Of a stretch of DNA of 64,000 nucleotides, positions 24,569-32,257 are shown piece by piece. The DNA is from Asaia bogorensis_B (GTDB lineage: Bacteria > Pseudomonadota > Alphaproteobacteria > Acetobacterales > Acetobacteraceae), in NCBI RefSeq assembly GCF_900465315.1, contig NZ_UBIX01000010.1; one strand, given 5' to 3'. The first letter of the stretch is position 1, and each line of letters opens with the position of its first letter. Under the pieces are notes generated by a model, which made no database searches, was not told where the DNA came from, and saw nothing but the letters and a program-made list of their open reading frames with translations. The position numbers were made by a program, and so were the translations under genes.

Positions 24569-25555
24569 ATGATCTTCAAGCAATGGGTCGCGAGACCTTC
24601 CCTTCGCCCTTCCCCGGCGCGTCCATACCCGCGCCTTGCGCATCGCGTGGCTGCGTTCGCTGCCCTCGTTGTGGGGGCAACAACATACGCGGCGCAAGCC
24701 GAGACCCTGGTGGTGGCCGATCAACGCGGCATGCAGCGCGCCCTGCTCCAGGCGGCCCATGCTGACAAGGATCTCGGGTTCGATATCCGCTGGGTAGAAT
24801 TCGATGCCGCAGCACCGCTCCTTCAGGCGCTGGGTGCCGGGGCTGTCGATCTGGGCATTGCAGGTGACGGGCCCTATCTCTTCGCCTGGGCTGCGGGCAT
24901 TCCGGCCCGCGCTGTCCTGCTTCTGCCGCCACGCGGCGGTGGGCATATGACCGCCATCATTGTGCCAGCCCGAAGCCCGGTGCACAGCCTCAGCGATCTG
25001 GCAGGGCGGAAAATCGCGACTGGGCGCGGCTCGATCGGTCACCTGCTGGCGCTCAGTCTTTTCGACAGCGCATCAGGAAAGCGCCCCGATTATGTCTTTC
25101 TGCCACCGTCACAGGCCAAGTCGGCGCTCGATGCCGGCGCAGTCGACGCCTGGGCAACCTGGGAGCCCTATGTGACGCTCGCCGCTGCCCAGACCGGCGC
25201 GCGCGTCGTGGCTGACGGTCAGAATGTCATGCCCAATAATGGCTTCATGGTCGCAAGCACGCGGGCGATAATCTACAAGCGTCCGCAGATTGCGGTTTTC
25301 CTCAAACGCATCACGCAGGCCTATGGCTGGGGGCGCGCTCATCCGCAGGAATTCGCTGCGCTGCTTTCACATCAAACTGGTCTGCCCCCCGAGGTCGCCA
25401 ATAAAGTGGCGCAGGAACAGATCACCGCGCCCGGGCCGATCACCAATGAAACGGTCAATGAAGAAGCCCGTGTGATCGCCACCTACCGCAAGGCGCAACT
25501 TATCAACCCGTCCCGAAAGCTGGACGACGCTTTTGACCGCAGCTTTGTCCCGTGA
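24569..25555 (+). CDS. Second SsuA-like binding protein, first gene of a flavoprotein/ferredoxin operon
   Basis: A 328-residue periplasmic protein with a signal peptide ending in GATTYAAQAE. LVVADQRGMQRALLQAA, LLQALGAGAVDLGIAGDGPYLF, DLAGRKIATGRGSIGHLLAL and VDAWATWEPYVTLA follow the SsuA pattern. No ATPase or permease is adjacent on this strand, so it may dock on the divergent SsuBC. Its 3' end overlaps the flavoprotein gene by four bases (GTGA), suggesting that capture and processing of the same ligand are coupled. Confidence 0.87.
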   Translation: MIFKQWVARPSLRPSPARPYPRLAHRVAAFAALVVGATTYAAQAETLVVADQRGMQRALLQAAHADKDLGFDIRWVEFDAAAPLLQALGAGAVDLGIAGDGPYLFAWAAGIPARAVLLLPPRGGGHMTAIIVPARSPVHSLSDLAGRKIATGRGSIGHLLALSLFDSASGKRPDYVFLPPSQAKSALDAGAVDAWATWEPYVTLAAAQTGARVVADGQNVMPNNGFMVASTRAIIYKRPQIAVFLKRITQAYGWGRAHPQEFAALLSHQTGLPPEVANKVAQEQITAPGPITNETVNEEARVIATYRKAQLINPSRKLDDAFDRSFVP

Positions 25556-27123
25556 ACGAGGGCGGGCTCCACCATCATCAGTCGGATATCCTCGTCATTG
25601 GCGGCGGATTATCGGGTTGCTGGGCCGCTCTGACGGCGGCACGTGCCGGTGCACGCGTGCTGCTGCTCGAGAAGGGGTATTGCGGCACCTCTGGCGTTGC
25701 CGCACCGGCGGGCCCCGGTCATTTGTGGGTTCCCCCTCTCCCCGGTGCTCGTGAAGACGCAGTAAAAGCCCGCCTCGATAAAGCGCAAGGCCTCGGCGAA
25801 GCGACATGGATGCACCGCATCATTGCCCGCACATGGCAGACTCTGCCGGATATCAGCCGTCATTATCAGTATGAGCCTGATGACAACGGTCGGATCCGGC
25901 TCAACGCCCTGAGAGGGCCGGAATATCTCAGGGCGCTTCGTACATATTGCCTCGCTGTCGGAGTTCAGATCCTAGATCACTCTCCGGTTTTCGGTCTCTT
26001 GCGTGACAAGGCCGGGCGCGTTGCAGGGGCTTACGGCGTCCATTTCCAGGGGGCGCTCGGGCCTTACCGCGCACAAGCTGGTGCTATCATTCTCGCAACA
26101 GGAGGCTGCGCCTTTCAGTCTCGCCTGCTTGGCGCGGCGAACAATACGGGCGATGGGCATCTGATGGCCGCGGAAGCTGGCGCGCAGTTTTCAGGAATGG
26201 AGTTTTCATCCATTTTCAGCGTCGTGCCTCATAACACCACCATGTCGCGCGCCATGATCTACAGCTTTGCGCGCTATCTAGACGACGCAGGGCAGGAAAT
26301 TGCACCGGATGCAGAAGGCCAGAGTTTTCTTGGCGTGGCACGCGCCCTCTCTCAAGGCAGGGTTCTTTGCGACCTCTCGGCGGCTCCAGAGACGGTCTGC
26401 GCTCAGCTGCCCCTTATCTCACCCAATGTCATGCTGCCCTTTCGTCGTCAGGGGATAGACCCCTTCCGGGAGCGTTTTCCGATCGATCTCGTTGGCGAAG
26501 GGACAATCAGGGGCGTGGGCGGTATCAGACTACGAGGCGAAAACTGGCAGACCGGGGTGCCGGGGCTCTATGCAACAGGTGATGTTGCCTCGCGAGAAAG
26601 CGTGACCGGCCCGATCAGTGGGGGTGGCGCCGTCAATGCCGCCTGGGCGCTCAGTTCGGGTTGCCTCGCTGCAGAGGCTGCTGTGGCTGGAGGACACGTC
26701 AGCACCGGAGAGCTGGAACCCTTCACCGATCATGAGGCATGCTCCAACGGGCAAAACGGGTCTGACCCACGAGAGAAAACCATACGCAAGCAGATTCAGG
26801 CAGTGATGCTCGATGCCCCCAACCAGCTTTCCCGCACTGCGGGGAGCTTGAGAGCCGCGACAAGTGAACTCGAGAATTGCCATGACAGTCTGACCCATTC
26901 GGCGCCTGAAGGCTCCTGGCGGCAGCGGCAAAAGCGACGCGAGACGGAGTCCCTTCTCGCTGTGGCGCGATGGTGCACAGTGAGTGCTCTGGAGCGTACC
27001 GAGACGCTCGGCATGCACCGCCGTGAAGATGCGATCGCCAAAGCGTCGGATATTCCCGCCTATCATGTCATCAGTAGCGGGCTGGAGCACGTGCAGTCCC
27101 GAAGGGAGGCAGCTCACGCATGA
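25552..27123 (+). CDS. FAD-dependent oxidoreductase, fumarate-reductase/APS-reductase alpha-like
   Basis: A 523-residue flavoprotein of the FAD_binding_2 type. The dinucleotide motif DILVIGGGLSGCWAAL is at residues 12-27, and a second FAD segment GAIILATGGCAFQSRL lies near residue 180. GLYATGDVASRESVTGPISG is the C-terminal FAD loop, followed by a helical capping domain. Start GTG 25552 overlaps the binding-protein gene, and the 3' end overlaps a two-cluster ferredoxin gene, as in AprA/AprB pairs. The substrate is unknown; reduction or oxidation of a sulfur compound is inferred from context only. The family includes many other dehydrogenases. Confidence 0.82.
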   Translation: MNEGGLHHHQSDILVIGGGLSGCWAALTAARAGARVLLLEKGYCGTSGVAAPAGPGHLWVPPLPGAREDAVKARLDKAQGLGEATWMHRIIARTWQTLPDISRHYQYEPDDNGRIRLNALRGPEYLRALRTYCLAVGVQILDHSPVFGLLRDKAGRVAGAYGVHFQGALGPYRAQAGAIILATGGCAFQSRLLGAANNTGDGHLMAAEAGAQFSGMEFSSIFSVVPHNTTMSRAMIYSFARYLDDAGQEIAPDAEGQSFLGVARALSQGRVLCDLSAAPETVCAQLPLISPNVMLPFRRQGIDPFRERFPIDLVGEGTIRGVGGIRLRGENWQTGVPGLYATGDVASRESVTGPISGGGAVNAAWALSSGCLAAEAAVAGGHVSTGELEPFTDHEACSNGQNGSDPREKTIRKQIQAVMLDAPNQLSRTAGSLRAATSELENCHDSLTHSAPEGSWRQRQKRRETESLLAVARWCTVSALERTETLGMHRREDAIAKASDIPAYHVISSGLEHVQSRREAAHA

Positions 27124-27455
27124 TTGAGCTCATTCTCGATGCACAATGCACAGCTTGCGGCGAGTGCGTAACAATCTGCCCGAGCAATGTTTTTGATAGC
27201 GGTCCTGGCGGTGTGCCGGTGCTCGCACGTCAACAGGACTGCCAGACCTGCTTTCTCTGCGAGCTTTACTGCGAGACGGATGCACTTTTCGTGCACCCCG
27301 ACGCCACTGCCACACATGACCTTACCGCTATTGACGTCGCAACGGGTGATTATCGACGTGATTCCGGTTGGGGGAGCTGGGCAGAAGACGCGCAGTATCG
27401 CAACGAACACTGGCGAATGGGAGATGTGTTTGCGCTGGCCCGCTCGCACACTTGA
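27120..27455 (+). CDS. Ferredoxin-like protein with two [4Fe-4S] motifs (AprB-like)
   Basis: A 111-residue electron carrier. Cys10, 13, 16 and 20 (CTACGECVTIC) form one cluster motif and Cys41, 44, 47 and 51 (CQTCFLCELYC) a second. The C-terminal tail (DYRRDSGWGSWAED) resembles the tail by which APS-reductase beta subunits wrap the alpha subunit. It overlaps the flavoprotein gene by four bases, so the two products very probably form one complex. Confidence 0.85.
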   Translation: MIELILDAQCTACGECVTICPSNVFDSGPGGVPVLARQQDCQTCFLCELYCETDALFVHPDATATHDLTAIDVATGDYRRDSGWGSWAEDAQYRNEHWRMGDVFALARSHT

Positions 27456-27548
27456 ACAATGTTCATGTATTGATTGAATAGTAATCGTTCCTGATTACAG
27501 CGCCGGTGGGGGATAGTTCGTTATCGGAAAATAGATAGCGGAACGCCT

Positions 27549-28673
27549 ATGTCTGTCGAATTTATCGGCTATGTCTCTGCTCGAGAGCAGAGCGAAATCA
27601 TTTCTCCCAAAGGTCCCGATGTCGATCCGGCCTATATCGAGACCACGGCACGGCTCCATGAGCGTGCGGGGTTCGACCGGGCGCTCGTTGCCTTTCATTC
27701 CAGCGCACCAGACAGCTTGCTGATTGCGCAGCATGCGGCCTCAGTGACCGAAAGACTAGGTCTGCTTATCGCCCACCGTCCAGGCTTCACGGCCCCTACT
27801 CTTGCCGCCCGACAGCTCGCGACGCTTGATCATCTGAGTCGTGGTCGTGTTGCTGTGCATATCATTACAGGTGGCAACGATCAGGAACTCAAGGCAGACG
27901 GTGACCATCTGTCGAAGGCGGAGCGTTACGCCCGTACGGATGAATATCTGACCCTTCTCCGAAGTGAATGGACTGCAACCGTGCCATTCACAGTCAAGGG
28001 TCGCTATTACAATGTCGAGGACGCCTCTTCGGCAGTACGCCCCTTTAACGCTGAAACGATCCCTATCTACTTCGGCGGCGCATCCGAAGAGGCCACTACG
28101 GTGGCAGGGCGCCACGCCGACGCCTATGCGCTCTGGGGAGAGTCTTTGGCCGGGGCAAGAGAGCTCGTTGATCGTGTAACCGCTAGTGCAGCGAGGCACA
28201 GGCGTAAGCCCCGCTTTTCAATCTCCTTCAGGCCCATCATTGGTGCGACGGAACAGCAGGCCTGGGAGCGCGCGCATGATATCGAAGCGCAAATCATTAC
28301 ACGCCAGAAGCTTACGCATGAGGGCTCGCAAAGTGGGCTCGATACTGCCGGAACCGCGATTAATGGCGATGACCTGCCCAGTAATGTCGGATCCCGCCGC
28401 CTTCAGGCTTTATCTTCGCAGGGTGATCGCCATGATTCCCGTCTCTGGACCGGGGTGGCCAGGCTCACTGGCGGACGATGGAACTCGACGTCCCTCGTGG
28501 GCACCGCCGAACAAGTCGCGGAGTCTCTGCTTGCCTATTATCGCCTCGGCATCGGTACCTTCCTGATACGGGGTTTCGATCCACTGGCAGATGCAGAGAT
28601 TTACGGCAAGGAATTGATACCGCTTGTCAGGGAGCGCGTCTCAAAAGAAGAGGCGTCACTGTCTCATGGCTAA
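27549..28673 (+). CDS. SsuD-like FMNH2-dependent monooxygenase, paralogue 1
   Basis: A 374-residue luciferase-like (LLM) enzyme of the alkanesulfonate monooxygenase branch, which cleaves C-S bonds to give an aldehyde and sulfite. It starts MSVEFIGYVSAREQSE and contains LIAHRPGFTAPTLAARQL, ATLDHLSRGRVAVHIITGG, PIYFGGASEEATTVAGRHAD and TSLVGTAEQVAESLLAYY, all standard for SsuD. A loop around residues 255-290 differs from its two paralogues. No SsuE flavin reductase is nearby. The TonB receptor gene begins inside its last codons. Confidence 0.9.
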   Translation: MSVEFIGYVSAREQSEIISPKGPDVDPAYIETTARLHERAGFDRALVAFHSSAPDSLLIAQHAASVTERLGLLIAHRPGFTAPTLAARQLATLDHLSRGRVAVHIITGGNDQELKADGDHLSKAERYARTDEYLTLLRSEWTATVPFTVKGRYYNVEDASSAVRPFNAETIPIYFGGASEEATTVAGRHADAYALWGESLAGARELVDRVTASAARHRRKPRFSISFRPIIGATEQQAWERAHDIEAQIITRQKLTHEGSQSGLDTAGTAINGDDLPSNVGSRRLQALSSQGDRHDSRLWTGVARLTGGRWNSTSLVGTAEQVAESLLAYYRLGIGTFLIRGFDPLADAEIYGKELIPLVRERVSKEEASLSHG

Positions 28674-30894
28674 ACGCTCTATCTACACAGCTTCCTCGCT
28701 TCATACACGCATGGCTGTGTCTGCCATTGGCTTCGCGCTCTGCTCCACAGCCCTTGCCCATGCGGCTACTCCCGCCGGAAAAAGCAAGGAAAAGACTGGG
28801 GCGCATAACGGCCCCCTACACAGAACGAACCGCCCCGCAGGGGCCGGTCGCCAGACGCGAGGAAAGGCCCCTGCGCTTTCCGCACAATCGCCCGAGACTG
28901 TGACAGTACACGCCAACACGCGCGCACCCAGACTGGCGGGAAAAGTTTCACTCGGCATCCTGGGGACCCGGTCAGAACTCGATACGCCCTTTTCAATCGC
29001 CTCTGCTTCTGCTGCCCAGATACAGAAACTGCAAGCTGCGGATATCAATGATGTGTTCCGTTACGAGCCGGGAATACAGGAGAATTCCAACGGAGGGTCT
29101 ACAGCTTCCGGGTCGAGTTTTCGCGTTCGCGGACTGAATCTCGACTGGACCAATGGCTACAAGATTGATGGATTGGCAATTCCTTACTGGTATATTGACA
29201 TACCGCTCGCCAATATTGACCGGCTACAACTGGTCAAAGGTGCCTCAGCCTTCATGTATGGGTTCGGCTCGCCAGGCGGCGTGCTGGATTACCAACTCAA
29301 GGCCCCGGTCGAAGATCGTCAGATCGCCGCAGAGGCAGGATACAGGTCTGATGCTGTATTCAGACAAATGCTTGATATTGGCGGATCGTTGGACCATGCC
29401 CATCGCGTAGAAACACGTTTCTCTTTCGGCAGCGAAGTGGGCGACCAGTACAATCAGAGCTTTGTGCGCAATCTTTCTCTCTCATTCACGACGCGCGTCA
29501 GACTTTCTGACAGTCTGCACTGGCATTTTGAGAGTTTTTACATGAACACCTTGCAAAAAGGCATGGTAAACGGTGTTGCAGTCTCCAATACATTGACATC
29601 GCTTGAGACAATCAGCGGTCGCGCCCCCTTTGGTGCTGCCAATTCGTGGAAAACGAACGACCTCAAAAGATTTAGTACAGGATTTGACTGGGATATCGCC
29701 CAAGACTGGAGGGCCTCGGTAGTCTACGGATACACCCATCTCGATGAGCGTTTTCCGTCAAATCAGGTGACGTTTACCAGCCCCACTGGCGATTATTACA
29801 ATCAGAGCTTTCAGCAGACACGGGTTCTCACCTACCATCAGGTGAATGCCGGATTGAACGGACATTTCATGACCGGACCCTTGCGTCATGACGTCAGCTT
29901 CGGTCTCACATGGTTGCGACAGCTCTTTGACGCCGATGCCGCCTCTGGCACGGGAACGGTCAAGGAATATGGCAATATCCATATCGACCGGCCGACCCTG
30001 ACCAACGCCACCGCCTATGATCCGAAGCTCTATCGCTATGTCGATTATATGCAGCTTGCACCCTACTGGACCGACACGATCAGCTGGCATCGCTGGTCGC
30101 TGATGGCGGGCGGGCGTTATACCGACTATCACGAGAACGATTTCCTGCCCTCAGGCACCGTCAGCGCTGCACACCGCAATAACCCGGTGACACCAATCGT
30201 TTCTCTGTCATACAAGCCCGATGCCGGGGTAAATCTCTATTTCAGCTATGTTGAGTCGATGCAAAGCGGCGGTCAGGCAGGCACGACCAATGTCAATTAC
30301 ATGCAGGTATTCGGGCCGATCCGCAGCCAGGAATACGAACTGGGACTGAAACTTCAGAGGAAACGCTGGAGCGGTACCCTGGCGGTTTACCGGCTTGATA
30401 CGGGCGCTGCGTACACCAATGCGCAGAACTATTACGTGCAGGATGGTCTGTCGCGCTATCAGGGTGTCGAAGCATCAGCGGGCTGGCAGGTCACACGCGA
30501 CCTGACCATCGGCGGAAGCCTGACTTATCTCGACGCACGCTATGTAAAAGCGGCTGCGGGGTATAAAGGGCACAGGCTTGAGGCCGTCGCACCGTTCCAG
30601 GCAGCCTTCAGCGCGGATTATGCTACCCCTTTCATCAGAAATTTCGTTTTCAGCGCCGGGTTCAATTACGTATCGTCAAGCTGGCTCGATGCTGCCAACA
30701 CGTTCAGACTGCCCTCCTATATCGTCGGCAATGTCGGTGCGAGTTACTGGACCCACCTTGGGCGGCACAAGCTGACGCTGAGAGCGGGCACGCAGAACAT
30801 CGGGAATGTGCAATACTGGGTGAGTCGCGGCAATCGCGGCCTCTTCCCGGGTACGCCACGCACCGCGACGCTGAGCGCTCGTCTTGATTTCTGA
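28666..30894 (+). CDS. TonB-dependent outer-membrane receptor 1 of the sulfur cluster
   Basis: A 742-residue outer-membrane transporter. The signal peptide runs to ALAHA, after ATG 28666, which overlaps the stop of the SsuD-like gene. The plug domain shows FRYEPGIQENSNGGSTASG, FRVRGLNLDW and IDRLQLVKGASAFMYGFGSP; the rest is an alternating beta barrel ending ATLSARLDF with terminal Phe. The plug resembles siderophore receptors, but its position suggests uptake of an organosulfur ligand. Substrate assignment is inference. Confidence 0.86.
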   Translation: MAKRSIYTASSLHTRMAVSAIGFALCSTALAHAATPAGKSKEKTGAHNGPLHRTNRPAGAGRQTRGKAPALSAQSPETVTVHANTRAPRLAGKVSLGILGTRSELDTPFSIASASAAQIQKLQAADINDVFRYEPGIQENSNGGSTASGSSFRVRGLNLDWTNGYKIDGLAIPYWYIDIPLANIDRLQLVKGASAFMYGFGSPGGVLDYQLKAPVEDRQIAAEAGYRSDAVFRQMLDIGGSLDHAHRVETRFSFGSEVGDQYNQSFVRNLSLSFTTRVRLSDSLHWHFESFYMNTLQKGMVNGVAVSNTLTSLETISGRAPFGAANSWKTNDLKRFSTGFDWDIAQDWRASVVYGYTHLDERFPSNQVTFTSPTGDYYNQSFQQTRVLTYHQVNAGLNGHFMTGPLRHDVSFGLTWLRQLFDADAASGTGTVKEYGNIHIDRPTLTNATAYDPKLYRYVDYMQLAPYWTDTISWHRWSLMAGGRYTDYHENDFLPSGTVSAAHRNNPVTPIVSLSYKPDAGVNLYFSYVESMQSGGQAGTTNVNYMQVFGPIRSQEYELGLKLQRKRWSGTLAVYRLDTGAAYTNAQNYYVQDGLSRYQGVEASAGWQVTRDLTIGGSLTYLDARYVKAAAGYKGHRLEAVAPFQAAFSADYATPFIRNFVFSAGFNYVSSSWLDAANTFRLPSYIVGNVGASYWTHLGRHKLTLRAGTQNIGNVQYWVSRGNRGLFPGTPRTATLSARLDF

Positions 30895-30966
30895 GGGCAC
30901 CGACCCTGTTCACGGCGCTCCAACGCCATAGGCTGTAAAAGAAGAGAATGCACTCTGATTTTGTTC

Positions 30967-30998
30967 CCTTCCCTGCGATCATCTGACGGCAGGGAAGG
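30967..30998. terminator. Inverted repeat between convergent TonB-receptor and SsuD-like genes
   Basis: CCTTCCCTGC (30967-30976) pairs perfectly with GCAGGGAAGG (30989-30998) around a 12-nt loop. On the plus strand it is followed by A-rich rather than T-rich sequence, so it is not a textbook intrinsic terminator. Its place between convergent genes makes a terminator role likely in either direction. Confidence 0.45.
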
Positions 30999-31042
30999 AA
31001 AAAAGAGAGCGAACAAGAAGCGCCGTCGCGGCGCAGCCTGAA

Positions 31043-32131
31043 CTAGCCGGCCTGCACCGACTGCAGCGCGTCATAGGCCGCGATCTTCTCCCGGACGACT
31101 GGCAGAAGGTCACGCCCATACAGTTTGGCATCGCCGAGGGGGTCAAACCCTCGGATGAGGAAATGATCGACGCCCAGACGATAATATTCGAGCATGGCTT
31201 CAGCTACCTGTTCAGGCGTACCGACCAACCCGGTAGAATTGCCAGCCGCCCCCGTCAATTGGGCGACGCCAGTCCAGAGCCTTTCATCCTGACGCAGAGC
31301 AGAAGCCGTTTCCAGAAGACGGCGTGAGCCATCATTGGGCGGCGCATGATCGCGGATCGGCAGGCCTTGGCGAATGCGGGCCTCGCGCACGCGCTCAACA
31401 ATAGACGCGGCCTTGCGCCAGGCCTCTTCCTCGGTGGCGGCAATGACCGGTCTGAGCGACAGCGAGAACCCCGGCGAGCGTCCATAACAGGCTGCTGAGG
31501 CCCTCACACGGCTGATCGTCTCCCGGGTGGCCGACAGTGTTTCCCCCCAGGTAGCGTAAACATCGGCATGACGCCCGGCCACTTCGATGGCTTCGGGGGA
31601 CGTTCCTCCAAAAAATACCGGTAGATGCTCTGGCTTTATGGCGCTCTGCGCGTTGCGTATCCGGTAAAAACGTCCGTCATGATCGAAGGGCGCTTCAGCC
31701 TGCCATTCCCGACGAAGAACATCGAGATATTCATCACTGCGCGCATAACGTTCGGCTTTGGTCGTGCCGACATCGCCGTCACGGGCCATTTCCTCATCCG
31801 CGCCACCGGTGATGATATGAACGGCCACGCGCCCATTGGAGAGTTGGTCAAGTGTCGCGAGCTGCCGCGCCGCCAGTGTAGGCTGCGTGAAGCCGGGGCG
31901 ATGAGCCACGAGAAAACCAAGCCTCGTGGTAAGGGCGGCGCCATAAGCCGCTACAATCTGGCTCTCCGGCGTGTTGGAGCCGAACGGGATGAGAACCCGA
32001 TCAAATCCCCCTTCTTCCTGCACACGCAGGGCATTACGCACGTAATCGAGGTCGAGGGCACGGTTACGCGTGCCCTGATCAACCTCCGAACTGTTGTTGA
32101 ACCCGATATATCCGATGAATTTGACCGACAT
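31043..32131 (-). CDS. SsuD-like FMNH2-dependent monooxygenase, paralogue 2
   Basis: A 362-residue LLM-class enzyme starting MSVKFIGYIGFNNSSEVDQG. It has FLVAHRPGFTQPTLAARQL, ATLDQLSNGRVAVHIITGG, PVFFGGTSPEAIEVAGRHAD and TGLVGTPEQVAEAMLEYYR, and ends in the family element FLIRGFDPLGDAKLYGRDL. The ATG at 32131 with AGGAT close upstream is chosen over an in-frame ATG at 32164. It lies downstream of the second TonB receptor on the same strand and is probably co-transcribed with it. It likely desulfonates a substrate different from that of its paralogues. Confidence 0.9.
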   Translation of the reverse strand: MSVKFIGYIGFNNSSEVDQGTRNRALDLDYVRNALRVQEEGGFDRVLIPFGSNTPESQIVAAYGAALTTRLGFLVAHRPGFTQPTLAARQLATLDQLSNGRVAVHIITGGADEEMARDGDVGTTKAERYARSDEYLDVLRREWQAEAPFDHDGRFYRIRNAQSAIKPEHLPVFFGGTSPEAIEVAGRHADVYATWGETLSATRETISRVRASAACYGRSPGFSLSLRPVIAATEEEAWRKAASIVERVREARIRQGLPIRDHAPPNDGSRRLLETASALRQDERLWTGVAQLTGAAGNSTGLVGTPEQVAEAMLEYYRLGVDHFLIRGFDPLGDAKLYGRDLLPVVREKIAAYDALQSVQAG

Positions 32132-32257
32132 GGATCCTGACTCCGCAAAAGGATGCGACGTCATCCGAGCGCCAATTCAATATCAGGACAAACGAGTTAG
32201 GGTGTTAAGCGACTTCAGTTTTTCCAATGAATGCAGGTTTTGACGCGGGATCCCTCA

